A stretch of DNA of 64,000 nt from Sandaracinus amylolyticus (GCF_021631985.1 NZ_CP070225.1:6944001-7008000); one strand, 5' to 3'. Shown: positions 33,506-42,181, numbered from the stretch's first letter. Numbers and translations: made by a program. The notes: a model not told the origin generated them from the letters alone.

Positions 33506-33533
33506 ATCGTGTTTCACGCGCGTGAAACACGAT
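33506..33533. terminator. bidirectional terminator-like palindrome, GTTTCAC family 3
   Basis: A perfect 28-bp palindrome (two 14-base arms, no spacer) whose inner arms contain GTGTTTCACGC/GCGTGAAACAC. It sits in the 38-bp gap between convergent stop codons at 33501 and 33540. Confidence 0.75.
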
Positions 33534-33539
33534 GAAACG

Positions 33540-34211
33540 TCAGGGCGTCACCTCGACGGTCGTGCGCACCCTGCGCTGCACGATCCGACCGTCGGCGTCC
33601 GGGCCGAGCCACGGCGTCCAGATCACGAGGTCGTAGCGTCCCGGTGGGATTGCCTCGCCGTCGTGCATCTCGGGCTCGGTGGTGCCACGCCGGATGCGGA
33701 CGCGCGCCGACACGTCGACGACTGCATGGAGCGCTCCTCCGGGCTCGAGCACGACCCGGACCCAACGGCACGGGATCGCGCATCCCATCGCGAACGCGGG
33801 ACCCGAGTACTCGTTCCGGAAGTCCACGAGCTCGCCGTCGCGCTCGATGTCGGTGCCCCCGATCCCCACCGAGGGCGGGAGCACGACCTCGAGGGGCTCG
33901 GCCGTCGCGTTGCGGAACGTGACCGGGACGCGCGCTCGCTCACCGCTGCGAACCGAGACCGGCTCCACGCTCGCGACGAGCACGTTCGCGTCGGCAGCGC
34001 GATCGACACCGTTCCGAGTGGTCTCGACCCGGCACTCCGCGGCCACGCGATCGAGCTCGAGCGCCGAGCCCCGGCACGGATCCGTGGAGGCCACCTCGGC
34101 CCCGCTGGTCTCCTCGACCGCGCTGGTCTCCGCGGCCGCCTGCTCGCGCGTGGGCGCGCACCCGAGCGCGATCATCGCGATCACCATCGCGTGCGTCGTC
34201 GTGTTCGACAT
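33540..34211 (-). CDS. hypothetical lipoprotein, beta-rich
   Basis: A 223-residue protein starting at ATG 34211. The signal peptide ends in the lipobox MIALGC. A short Ala/Glu/Thr linker is followed by an Ig-like beta-sandwich pattern: VPVTFRNATAEPLEVVLPPS, AMGCAIPCRW and IPPGRYDLVIWTPW. These features resemble envelope proteins with a single immunoglobulin-like domain, for example intracellular protease-inhibitor-like folds, but the match is only structural in style. It converges on the truncated fragment at 33501. Function unknown. Confidence 0.8.
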   Translation of the reverse strand: MSNTTTHAMVIAMIALGCAPTREQAAAETSAVEETSGAEVASTDPCRGSALELDRVAAECRVETTRNGVDRAADANVLVASVEPVSVRSGERARVPVTFRNATAEPLEVVLPPSVGIGGTDIERDGELVDFRNEYSGPAFAMGCAIPCRWVRVVLEPGGALHAVVDVSARVRIRRGTTEPEMHDGEAIPPGRYDLVIWTPWLGPDADGRIVQRRVRTTVEVTP

Positions 34212-34301
34212 CGCGCGAATGTAGCGGCTCACCGCGACCGCGCCGCGAGCGCGAAGCATCGGTAAGCCGAGCGCGACTCGCACCGGTGTTACACGCACGT
34301 C

Positions 34302-34856
34302 GTGAGCACGTGGTCCGGGATGGTCGTGCGGCCGACCGAAGAGGTCTGCGCCGCACTGTGGAAGACGAAGATCGAGCTGAGCCCTGCCGACGGCTTCGCG
34401 GTCGTCGCGATCCGAGGTGGGCTCGAGGCCGCGAGCGCGCTCGCCGCCGAGGTCGCGCGTGAGAGCCGCTCGGAGGTGCTCGCGCTCTTCATGCAGACCT
34501 CGGTCGACGCGTATTCGATCGAAGAGCACGGCCCGAGCGGCCCGCTGCGACGGCTCGTCTACGCGCGCGAGGGCGCAGGCTGGGCGACCATCGAGGGCGA
34601 GGCACGCCCGTGGGAGGTCGACCTCCACTTCCACGGCGACCGTGAGGGGTTCCTCACGAATCTCCACGAGCACGAGTGGAGCGACGCCGAGATCGACGCG
34701 GCCGCAGCGGCGTGGGATGCGCGCTCGGTCGCCATGCTCCCGCGCCTGCCGCCCCTCACGGCGCGCGCGTTCTCGTCGTTCGTCGCACGCTACGGGAAGA
34801 CCGCCGCGGTCGCCGATCGCCGTGGCTTCCTCGCCCGCCTCCTGCGCTTCGGCTGA
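34302..34856 (+). CDS. hypothetical soluble protein
   Basis: A 184-residue protein from GTG 34302 (VSTWSGMVVRPTEEVCAALW). No signal peptide or membrane segment. The middle segment EVLALFMQTSVDAYSIEEHG and the strand REGAGWATIEGEARPWE suggest an alpha/beta fold, and the tail is helical with basic residues. It ends 3 nt before the convergent ketosynthase stop codon. I do not recognise the family. Confidence 0.75.
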   Translation: MSTWSGMVVRPTEEVCAALWKTKIELSPADGFAVVAIRGGLEAASALAAEVARESRSEVLALFMQTSVDAYSIEEHGPSGPLRRLVYAREGAGWATIEGEARPWEVDLHFHGDREGFLTNLHEHEWSDAEIDAAAAAWDARSVAMLPRLPPLTARAFSSFVARYGKTAAVADRRGFLARLLRFG

Positions 34857-34859
34857 CGC

Positions 34860-36095
34860 CTACTCGCCCCAGGCGCGCAGGACGAGCGACGTGTTCACTC
34901 CGCCGAACGCGAAGTTGTTCGTCATGATCGTCCTCGGACGCTTCTGCACCACTTCGCGCAGATAGCCGAGCTTCGCGCAGCGGGGATCGATCTCGTCGAG
35001 GTTACGATTCGGCGCGAGGAATCCGTCGCGCATCATCTGCAGGCAGAACACCGCTTCCATCGCGCCGCACGCGCCGAGCGTGTGGCCCGTGTAGCTCTTC
35101 ATCGTCGAGATCGGCACATCGCGCTTGAACACCGAGTACGTCGCGTTGGTCTCCGCGATGTCGCCGATCTCCGTGCCCGTCCCGTGCGCGTTCACGTAGT
35201 CGATGTCGTTCGGGTGCGCCTTCGAGTCGCTCAGCGCGAGCTCCATCGCGCCGCGCATCCCGTCCTCGCTCGGCGCGGTGATGTGCAGTCCGTCGCAGTT
35301 CGTGCCGTAGCCGATGATCTCCGCGAGGATCTTCGCGCCGCGCTTCTTCGCGTGCTCGAGATCCTCGAGCACCAGCGTCGCCGCGCCCTCGCCGATCACC
35401 AGCCCGTCGCGCTTCACGTCGAAGGGACGCGGCGAGCGCTCCGGCGTCTCGTTGTACCGGATGCTCGTCGCCATCAGCAGATCGAACGTGACCGCCGTCG
35501 CGTAGTGCAGCTCTTCCGCGCCGCCCGCGATCATCACGTCCTGCATGCCGTACTTGATCGCCTCGTACGCCGCGCCGACCGACTGCGAGCCGCTCGTGCA
35601 CGCGCTGATCATCGGCAGCACGCGCCCGCGGATCCCGAAGAACGACGCGAGGTTCGCGGCGCACGTGTGCGTCATGAACTTCAGGTACGAGCTCGAGTCG
35701 AGCCCGCGCATCGTGAACTGCGTGAAGAGCGGACCGCAGAACTCCTCGAGCGCCTGCGAGCTGCCCGTCGTCGATCCGTACGCGATGCCGCAGCGCCCGC
35801 TGGCGAGCACCTCGGCGCCGACGTTCGCCTGCGCGATCGCCTGCTCGCTCGCGTACGCCGCGTAGAGCGCGACGAGGCCCATCGTGCGGCGCTTCCGCCG
35901 CGGGAAATGCGCTTGCAAATCGAGCCCGGTCACGGCGCCGCCGATGCGCGTCTGGAGGTCGGGGATGTGCCCCCACTCCGGCATCTTGCGGATGCCGTGT
36001 CGACCTCGCTTGAGCGACTCCGTCGCTTCGGCGTCGCTGTTGCCGATCGGCGAAGCGAGGCCGAGCCCGGTGACGACGACGCGCCGGCCGCTCAC
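34860..36095 (-). CDS. beta-ketoacyl-ACP synthase (KAS II type)
   Basis: A 411-residue condensing enzyme. The catalytic triad is intact: Cys166 in SACTSGS, His304 in NAHGTGTEIGD and His338 with Lys333 in KSYTGHTLGACG. It would extend acyl chains on an acyl carrier protein by decarboxylative condensation. The sequence style (THTCAANLASFFGIRG, PRPFDVKRDGLVIGEGAA, NNFAFGGVNTSLVL) recalls ketosynthases of aryl polyene-type loci more than housekeeping FabF, but that is by eye. Its GTG start overlaps the ACP stop by four bases (GTGA), so the two are translationally coupled. It belongs to an operon with a halogenase-like gene upstream. Confidence 0.92.
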   Translation of the reverse strand: MSGRRVVVTGLGLASPIGNSDAEATESLKRGRHGIRKMPEWGHIPDLQTRIGGAVTGLDLQAHFPRRKRRTMGLVALYAAYASEQAIAQANVGAEVLASGRCGIAYGSTTGSSQALEEFCGPLFTQFTMRGLDSSSYLKFMTHTCAANLASFFGIRGRVLPMISACTSGSQSVGAAYEAIKYGMQDVMIAGGAEELHYATAVTFDLLMATSIRYNETPERSPRPFDVKRDGLVIGEGAATLVLEDLEHAKKRGAKILAEIIGYGTNCDGLHITAPSEDGMRGAMELALSDSKAHPNDIDYVNAHGTGTEIGDIAETNATYSVFKRDVPISTMKSYTGHTLGACGAMEAVFCLQMMRDGFLAPNRNLDEIDPRCAKLGYLREVVQKRPRTIMTNNFAFGGVNTSLVLRAWGE

Positions 36096-36430
36096 TGCTT
36101 GGTCTCGCCTTCCGCCGCCCCCGGGTTCGTCGGAGGCTCGGTCGGTCCTTCCGGCACACCCGCCTTCGCCTTCTCGATCTCGGCGAGGACGAAGTCGATC
36201 AGCTCGTCGACGGTGCGCACCTTGCGCGCGTCGGCCGGGTCGGGGCGTCGCCCCGTCATCTCGCGCAGCTGCGTGAAGATGTCGATCGCGTCGATGCTGT
36301 CGAGATCGAGCTCTTCGTAGAGCGTCGACTCCTTGGTGATCTTCTTCGGATCGAGCTCGAACGAGTCACTGAGGATCTCGACGATCTTCCCGAAGATCTC
36401 GTCGCGGCTGAGCGTGGCAGTCTCGGACAC
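36092..36430 (-). CDS. acyl carrier protein with extended C-terminus
   Basis: A 112-residue protein. The phosphopantetheine attachment site is Ser45 in LDLDSIDAIDIF, in a normal four-helix ACP context (FGKIVEILSDSFELDPKKI at the start). After the ACP fold ends near residue 90 there is a Pro/Gly/Glu-rich tail of about 20 residues not found in AcpP. The start is GTG 36430. It lies 46 nt downstream of the halogenase-like gene and overlaps the ketosynthase. This suggests a dedicated carrier for the locus, loading the substrate for the flavoenzymes. Confidence 0.93.
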   Translation of the reverse strand: MSETATLSRDEIFGKIVEILSDSFELDPKKITKESTLYEELDLDSIDAIDIFTQLREMTGRRPDPADARKVRTVDELIDFVLAEIEKAKAGVPEGPTEPPTNPGAAEGETKQ

Positions 36431-36476
36431 GGTGCTCTCTTACAGATGAAGTCTCGGAACCACGAATCCGCGCAGC

Positions 36477-38087
36477 TCAGCCGAGCTGCACGGGCTCCAT
36501 GAACTGGTGGAGATCGAGCGGCGCGCCGCCGGTCTCGCCGAGGATCCGTCGCGCCTCGGTCAGGCAGAAATTGAAGATCTCCTCGGTGCGGGCATTGACG
36601 CCGCCCTTCTTGCGCTCGCGTCCGATCTCGTCCTGGAAGTGCAGGAGATCGGTCCCGTCGTTGTATTGGCCGAGGTTCGAGCGGTGATAATTCCCGCTCG
36701 CCTCGAGCTCGCGCACCAGGCGCCCGAAGAGCTGCCGGAAATTCTCGAGCGCGTTGAGCACGTACTCCTTGCGGCGGAGCTGCTCACGCACCTTGCGCAG
36801 ATCGAGGTGATGATCGCGCAAGAAGAAGTCGAGCCAGAGGTTGTAGTAACAGCTGATGTCGAAGTTCCACTTGAGACGCATCGTCTCGAAGCTGCCGAGC
36901 ACCGGATACTGCTCGCGATACAGCTTCATCGTGGCTTCGTATCGGAAGCGCATGAACTCGTCGTAGAGACGGCTGCGCTCCGCGAGCTCGGCGTCGCTCT
37001 CGCCCGCGAAGTCGCGACGGACCATGTCCGTGATCATGTCGCTCTCGAGCGAGATGTAGTCGGAGCCCGGCGAGTAGAACGGATCGCTGAACGCGGCTGC
37101 CTCGCCGATCATCGCCCAGCGCTCGGCGCCGTCCCAGAACTGCTTGGTCGCGTACGTGTATCGAGCGTAGTGCTCGACGTCGACCATCTCGGCCTTCTCG
37201 ATGAGCGACGCGACCGCGCGGTGCTGGCGGAGGAACTTCCAGAAGCCCTCCTCGGTGCGCATCCACGGCTCGAACACCTCGCCGACGACACCGAGCGACG
37301 TGACGCCGCGCGCGATCGGGATGAACCAGATCCAGTAGCCGCGATAACAGAAGTGGTTCGTGCTCAGCACGCGCGCGGTGTGGCGTGCCCGCGCCTTCCA
37401 CGCGTCGGCGCCCGGCCACTGTTTCTCCCCCGCGCCGCCACCCTCGCCGAGGCCGTCCATGTCGGTGATGCCGGTGAAGCGGCCCCACACCGCGCCGCAG
37501 CCGTGGGGCTCGCGCACGCGCAGCTCGCGCTGGTTGCTGATCAGCTGGCGGCGACCGCTCGCGTCGATCACCCAGCGCGCCGCGTAGCGTGTGCGCGTCC
37601 CGTCGGGCGCCTCGACCGTGAACGCATGCCGGTGGCTGCGCGCCTCGTCGGTGCCGCTCTTCAGGTCGAGATCGCGCACGGTGACGCCGACCTGGACGTC
37701 GACGGCGTCCGCGCGATTCATCTCGAGCAGATCGGCCTCGAAGCGCGCGCGATCGATCTGGAAGGTCGGGAACATCGGCAGCTTGTTGCTGCCGACCTCG
37801 CTCATCTCGAAGAGGTGCGCGTTCTTCTCGGGGGTGTCGAAGAAGAAGCGGAGGCCGTTCTTCGGGAGCTGCTCGTCGTACATATACGTCGACAGCCCGA
37901 GCTTCCGGATGAAGAAATTCGAGGCGATCTCGACGCTCGACTCACCCACCTTGAAGCCGCGCTCGACGTCCTTCTCGAAGAGCGCGATCGAGACGTCGGG
38001 CAGGGTCCGGCGCAGCTGACGCGCGACGAGGTTGCCGGCGAGACCGCCGCCGAGGATCGCGACGTCGACCTTCTTCTCGGGGTGCAC
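36477..38087 (-). CDS. flavin-dependent halogenase-like oxidoreductase A
   Basis: A 536-residue flavoprotein starting at GTG 38087, with ggag 6-7 nt upstream. The FAD-binding loop is ILGGGLAGNL (13-18), then FKVGESSVEIA, Lys76 in LPKNGLRF at the place of the halogenase lysine, the WVIDASGRR loop, and WIWFIP at 252-257, the halogenase WxWxIP motif. IGEAAAFSDPFYSPGSD closes the FAD site. Together these indicate the flavin-dependent halogenase family; some relatives are dehydrogenases or hydroxylases, so halogenation is likely but not sure. Being upstream of an ACP gene, it may act on a carrier-bound substrate. Confidence 0.87.
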   Translation of the reverse strand: MHPEKKVDVAILGGGLAGNLVARQLRRTLPDVSIALFEKDVERGFKVGESSVEIASNFFIRKLGLSTYMYDEQLPKNGLRFFFDTPEKNAHLFEMSEVGSNKLPMFPTFQIDRARFEADLLEMNRADAVDVQVGVTVRDLDLKSGTDEARSHRHAFTVEAPDGTRTRYAARWVIDASGRRQLISNQRELRVREPHGCGAVWGRFTGITDMDGLGEGGGAGEKQWPGADAWKARARHTARVLSTNHFCYRGYWIWFIPIARGVTSLGVVGEVFEPWMRTEEGFWKFLRQHRAVASLIEKAEMVDVEHYARYTYATKQFWDGAERWAMIGEAAAFSDPFYSPGSDYISLESDMITDMVRRDFAGESDAELAERSRLYDEFMRFRYEATMKLYREQYPVLGSFETMRLKWNFDISCYYNLWLDFFLRDHHLDLRKVREQLRRKEYVLNALENFRQLFGRLVRELEASGNYHRSNLGQYNDGTDLLHFQDEIGRERKKGGVNARTEEIFNFCLTEARRILGETGGAPLDLHQFMEPVQLG

Positions 38088-38360
38088 GACTTCTCCGGGC
38101 TCCGATTGGATGGCTCTGGGATCGACTTCGCCGCCGCGACGGACCCTTCGGTGCGCTACGGCGGCGTGGGTGCTCTTCTCCCCCGAGAGGGGGCCTAGGA
38201 TATCGGCGCCATGTTCCGTACGCCACCCCTTCCGCGGACGCTGGAACGCCGGACATTTGCACGCGCAAGGACCTGCCGCAGCCGTCTGTTTCGCTAGGGG
38301 ATCTCGCACTCTCCCGCGGGTGCGTGGGCGGGGGCCCACGGGTAGACTCGGCGCGCCTCT
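38088..38360. other. 273-bp divergent intergenic region
   Basis: No gene seen. Between the two halogenase-like genes, it must carry promoters in both directions. It has a perfect CCCCC-gaga-GGGGG hairpin (38180-38193) and a GTGGGC/GCCCAC dyad just upstream of the right-hand gene. A 28-codon ATG frame near 38211 has poor codon usage and is not credible. Confidence 0.5.
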
Positions 38361-40169
38361 ATGAAGCGCTACGACGTCGTGATCTGTGGTGGTGGGCTCG
38401 CGGGCCTGACGTTGGCCCGGCACCTGCGGCGCGAGATGCCCGCGGTGAGCGTCGCGGTGGTCGAGCCGACGAAGCGCCCGCTGCCCGACGCCTGCCACAA
38501 GGTCGGCGAGTCGAGCGTCGAGATCGGGGCGCACTTCTTCGAGCACGTGCTCGACCTGAACGCGTACCTGCACGAGCGCCAGCTCGTGAAGAACGGCCTG
38601 CGCTACTTCACCGGCGACACCCGCGGGCCGCTCGCGGCGCGTCGCGAGATCGGCCCGAGCGAGCACCCGGTGGTGCCGAGCTTCCAGCTCGATCGCGGGC
38701 GCTTCGAGAACGATCTGCGCGAGTTCGTCGAGCAGGACGGCGCCGCGCTCTACGAGGGCTGGCACGTGTACGGCGTCGAGCTCGCGGCGCGGCAGGAGGG
38801 CGTGCAGCCCGAGGACGCGCTGCTCGACGGCGGCATGCGACACCAGGTGATGATCTCGGCGGACGGCGGCCGTCGCGAGGTGCTCGAGGCGCGCTGGGTG
38901 ATCGACGCGAGCGGTCGCCGCCGCATCATCCAGAAGAAGCTCGGCCTGACGCGCGACAGCGATCACCCGCACAGCGCGGCGTGGTTCCGCGTGACCGGCA
39001 AGCTCGACGTCGCGTCGCTGGTGCCGGAGAGCGAGCGCGCGTGGCATGCGCGCGACGTCGATCACAACCGATGGCTCTCGACCTGCCACCTGTGCGGCGT
39101 CGGCTATTGGGTGTGGCTCATCCCGCTCTCGACCGGATACCACTCGCTCGGCATCGTCGCGGGCGAGGAGCACCATCCCTTCGAGACCTACGCGCGGCCC
39201 GAGCGCGCGATGAAGTGGCTCGAGGAGCACGAGCCGGTGCTCTTCGAGAAGATCAAGGATCTGCCGCTCGACGACTTCAAGGTGCTGCGCCGATATGCGT
39301 ACACGAGCGAGCAGGTCTTCAGTCAGGACCGCTGGGCGTGTGTCGGCGAAGCGGGTGTGTTCGTCGATCCGCTCTATTCGCCGGGCAGCGATCTGATCGC
39401 GATCGCGAATGTGCTCGCGACCGAATTGGTGCGCTCGGAGATGCGCGGTGACGCGGACTTCGCGCAGCGGGTGACCGACTCGAACGACTTCATGCTCGGG
39501 TTCACCGAGGTGACGACGACGACGTTCCGGCGGCACAGCCACATCAACGGATCGCCGGGCGTGCTCCCCGCGAAGCTGTACTGGGACAACTTCCACTACT
39601 GGTCGTTCATCTGTCAGTACTTCTTCAACCGCGTCTATCGCGTCTCGCCGGCCGATCATCGCAAGTTCCGCGAGCTGCACCGGCAGTTCGCCGCGCTGAA
39701 CGTGAAGGCGCAGTCGATGCTCAAGGCGTGGGCGCACCTCGCGCCCGGGCGCGCGAAGGGTGATTTCCTCCCGCTGCCGCAGTTCCCTTCGCTCCTCGCG
39801 GATCTGCACCTCGATCTCCAGAACCGCCGCACGCCCGACGAGACCTACGAGGTGATGAAGAAGAACCTCGAGGGCGCGAAGGAGGTCGTCGCGGAGCTGA
39901 CGTTGCGCGCGCTCAAGGCGGTCGGCCCGGAGCAGGTGCGCGAGCTCGTCGCGAGGACGGGATTCGTCGACTGGGATCTCGTGTTCGACGACGCGCGCCT
40001 CGACTACGACGCTTCGAGTGAGCGTGCCAGTCTGCGGAAGTCGCTCCCGCGCATCGCGCGCGACATGTTGCGCTGTCTGCCCGAGGTCGAGAACGACGGC
40101 TCGGGGCCGACGATGCGCGAGCTGCTCGCGATGGCACGCGGCGTCGACGCACCGCGCGTCGCGGTCTAG
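38361..40169 (+). CDS. flavin-dependent halogenase-like oxidoreductase B
   Basis: A 602-residue paralogue of the protein at 36477-38087. Motifs: VVICGGGLAGL, HKVGESSVEIG, Lys77 in LVKNGLRYF, WVIDASGRRR, and WVWLIP at 250-255 (the WxWxIP motif). Also VGEAGVFVDPLYSPGSD. It is about 65 residues longer, with an extra helical C-terminal region ending in GPTMRELLAMARG. Both enzymes keep the lysine and the motif, so they may act in sequence on the same ACP-bound intermediate. Its TAG and the TAG of the opposite gene share the four bases CTAG (40166-40169). Confidence 0.87.
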   Translation: MKRYDVVICGGGLAGLTLARHLRREMPAVSVAVVEPTKRPLPDACHKVGESSVEIGAHFFEHVLDLNAYLHERQLVKNGLRYFTGDTRGPLAARREIGPSEHPVVPSFQLDRGRFENDLREFVEQDGAALYEGWHVYGVELAARQEGVQPEDALLDGGMRHQVMISADGGRREVLEARWVIDASGRRRIIQKKLGLTRDSDHPHSAAWFRVTGKLDVASLVPESERAWHARDVDHNRWLSTCHLCGVGYWVWLIPLSTGYHSLGIVAGEEHHPFETYARPERAMKWLEEHEPVLFEKIKDLPLDDFKVLRRYAYTSEQVFSQDRWACVGEAGVFVDPLYSPGSDLIAIANVLATELVRSEMRGDADFAQRVTDSNDFMLGFTEVTTTTFRRHSHINGSPGVLPAKLYWDNFHYWSFICQYFFNRVYRVSPADHRKFRELHRQFAALNVKAQSMLKAWAHLAPGRAKGDFLPLPQFPSLLADLHLDLQNRRTPDETYEVMKKNLEGAKEVVAELTLRALKAVGPEQVRELVARTGFVDWDLVFDDARLDYDASSERASLRKSLPRIARDMLRCLPEVENDGSGPTMRELLAMARGVDAPRVAV

Positions 40170-40642
40170 CTCGGCTCGGGGAGCGCGGCGCGCAGCGTCT
40201 CGATCCACGCTCGCACGTCGGCGCGCCCCGACGACGGATTCTCCGGCTCGAGCCGCCGCAGCAGCCAGACCACGGCTTCGTCGGCGTCGGCGAGCACCTT
40301 GAGCGGCTGGCGGCGCGGTCGCGTCATCGAGTGGATCTCGGCCGCCGCGTCGACGAGCACGTCGGTGCGCTCCTCGAGCACCACGGCGATCGCGGCGAGC
40401 GGCACGAGCCGATCGAGCACGCCCGCGACCCACGGCAGGCTCGCCGCGTCGGGCGGCGGCGATCCGGGCTCGACGATCACGACGAACCCGACGCCGGGCC
40501 CCGCGCGCTCCATCGCTCGCGCGGTCACCTCGAACGAGCGCTGGAGTCGCTCGTACGTCGGCTCACCGCGCCAGATCGCCGCCACGATGCGCTCGCGAGA
40601 GCCCACCACGAACGCCGCCTCGGAATGCTCGACCCACCCCAC
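40166..40642 (-). CDS. hypothetical protein, paralogue of the gene at 41656
   Basis: A 158-residue protein from GTG 40642 (VGWVEHSEAAFVVG). I picked this start because it matches the length and opening of the paralogue at 41656-42135 (159 residues). Shared landmarks: EH-EAAF, WRGEPT-ERL, VEPGSPPPDAASLP, and QPLKVLADADEAVVWLLRRLE. The alternation of strands and helices could be a STAS/SpoIIAA-like fold, but that is a guess. The frame is open further upstream to 40888. Function unknown. Confidence 0.75.
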   Translation of the reverse strand: MGWVEHSEAAFVVGSRERIVAAIWRGEPTYERLQRSFEVTARAMERAGPGVGFVVIVEPGSPPPDAASLPWVAGVLDRLVPLAAIAVVLEERTDVLVDAAAEIHSMTRPRRQPLKVLADADEAVVWLLRRLEPENPSSGRADVRAWIETLRAALPEPS

Positions 40643-40952
40643 CCGGGAACGTTGGCGAGCGGACGTGCTCGCGTCAACGGTGCGCGTGCATCGGGAGGCT
40701 CTTTGTCGCGCGGAGGTCGCGGCGCTGCGGCGCGAGAGCACGTCCGAGATCGTCACGATCTCCCGCCCGGCGCGATCAATCCACCGACGGTCGAGGCGCA
40801 GCGCGTCGCTCGTGTACGTCGCTGCGGCGCACGGTGCGACCCGCGTCGCCACCGCGCGACGGAGCGCCTCGACGATCTCTGCGCGCACGACTTGGAACGC
40901 GGAGTGCGGAGCACGTCACGCGGCGCCGCGTGGACGTGCGCAGGAGGACACG
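40643..40952. other. 310-bp divergent intergenic region with coding-like stretch
   Basis: Separates the paralogue gene (minus) from the outer-membrane-like gene (plus). On the minus strand, 40735-40888 has G/C-ending codons in the same frame as the downstream gene, reading LRLDRRWIDRAGREIVTISD; then come unlike codons (AGA, CAA, CGA), so this may be a gene remnant rather than an extension. A TTGACG hexamer lies on the minus strand about 30 nt ahead of GTG 40642. Confidence 0.4.
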
Positions 40953-41654
40953 ATGCTCGACGAAGGCAACAGGTGGCGCGTCGCTCTCGGGTGCGCGGCG
41001 TGGAGCGTCTCGCTCGCGATCACGTCGAGCGCATCGGCGCAGGTCGACGTCGCGGAGCCGCTCGAGCAGCCCGTCGTCGTGACGGAGCAGCCGCCGCCGA
41101 CCTACACGCCGCTCACGCCGCGCGAGCTCGAGGGGTACGACATTCCGCCGCGCGATTTCCTACGCCCGCGCGCCGGCTTCTCGCTGATGGGCGGCTACAC
41201 GCTGGGCGAGCCCGAGGGCTGGCTGATGGGCGGCAGCGCGCGCATCGGAATGCAGATCGGTGATTGGTTCGCGGTCTACTACCAACCGACGGCGCTCTAC
41301 GCGAACCTGCAGACGCCGAACGATCGGCAGGACGGCGCGTTCACGTTCTGGAGCTCGTTCATGATCGAGACGACGCTCGCGAGCTGGGTGTCGATCGCGG
41401 CCGGCCCTTCGGTCGATCTGTGGACCGGGTGCGACGAGGGCGCGCTGCCGGACACACAGGCCCGCGAGGGCCAGGGGTGCGACTCCGACGAGCCGTTCTT
41501 CGGTGTGCACGGGCGCGTCGCGCTGAACATCCCGACGTACGCGGTCGGCGATCGCAATGCGATCCAGGTCTCGGTCGAGGTGCATCCGACGTGGCTCGGC
41601 GATGGCTTCGAGACCATCGCGATCCTCGGCGGGCTCGGCTACGACACGATGTGA
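40953..41654 (+). CDS. secreted/outer-membrane-like beta protein
   Basis: A 233-residue protein; aggagg 5 nt before ATG 40953 fixes the start. A signal peptide ends near SASAQ (residue 30). After a short Pro/Glu linker, alternating hydrophobic strands with aromatic ends (GFSLMGGYTLG, WFAVYYQPTALYANLQ, FTFWSSFMIETTLASWVSIAAGP, IQVSVEVHPTWLGDGF) suggest a small beta-barrel. Two cysteines (CDEGA, CDSDE) could bridge. Function unknown; it converges with a 1-nt gap on the second paralogue gene. Confidence 0.82.
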   Translation: MLDEGNRWRVALGCAAWSVSLAITSSASAQVDVAEPLEQPVVVTEQPPPTYTPLTPRELEGYDIPPRDFLRPRAGFSLMGGYTLGEPEGWLMGGSARIGMQIGDWFAVYYQPTALYANLQTPNDRQDGAFTFWSSFMIETTLASWVSIAAGPSVDLWTGCDEGALPDTQAREGQGCDSDEPFFGVHGRVALNIPTYAVGDRNAIQVSVEVHPTWLGDGFETIAILGGLGYDTM

Positions 41655-41655
41655 T

Positions 41656-42135
41656 TCAGGTCGTCGGCAGCGACACGCGGAGCTCCTGCACGAACGCGGT
41701 CACCGCATCGGCGAGCTCGGGTCCTCCCTCGAGGCGCCGCGCGAGCCACGACGCGCCCTCGGCGAGATCGGTGCACACCTTCAACGGCTGAGCACGACGG
41801 CGGCGCAGCACGAAGATCGTGGTCGCCGCGTCGACGAGGAGGCGCGCGAGCGGACCACGATCCTCGGCGACTCCGACGGTCGCGCAGAGTCGGTCGAGCG
41901 CGTCGAAGCGCCGCGCCACGTCGGGCAGATAGGCGACGTTCGGCGGGGGCGAGCCCGGCTCCCACACCGCGAACATCGCGTATTGCGGGATGTCGCGCGT
42001 CACGCGCTCGAACGCGAGCGTGCAGCGATCGATGCGCTCGGCGGTCGGCTCGCCTCGCCAGAGGAGCACTCCGACCGGGCCGACGACGCCGCATCCGAAC
42101 GCGGCCTCGACGTGCTCGATGCGCGAGGGGAACAC
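41656..42135 (-). CDS. hypothetical protein, paralogue of the gene at 40166
   Basis: A 159-residue protein from GTG 42135 (VFPSRIEHVEAAFGCG). Shares EHVEAAF, WRGEPTAERI, VWEPGSPPPNVAYLP and QPLKVCTDLAEGASWLARRLEGG with the protein at 40166-40642. The order and spacing of motifs are the same, showing duplication with divergence. No signal peptide or membrane segment. It diverges from the lyase-like gene by only 46 bp. Confidence 0.78.
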   Translation of the reverse strand: MFPSRIEHVEAAFGCGVVGPVGVLLWRGEPTAERIDRCTLAFERVTRDIPQYAMFAVWEPGSPPPNVAYLPDVARRFDALDRLCATVGVAEDRGPLARLLVDAATTIFVLRRRRAQPLKVCTDLAEGASWLARRLEGGPELADAVTAFVQELRVSLPTT

Positions 42136-42181
42136 GTGCAAGATGGTGCCCGAGAACGCGGCATTGGAGGAGAAAAGAGCG

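Noticed and set aside
30954-33533. parS (ParB-binding) sites
   Set aside because: The half-sites GTTTCAC/GTGAAAC match parS, but in all three palindromes 4 or more extra bases separate them, and each lies exactly at convergent gene ends. True parS has adjoining halves. No ParAB genes are near.
38211-38297. Small 28-codon ATG frame between the halogenase genes
   Set aside because: Poor codon usage, no ribosome-binding site, arginine-rich composition.
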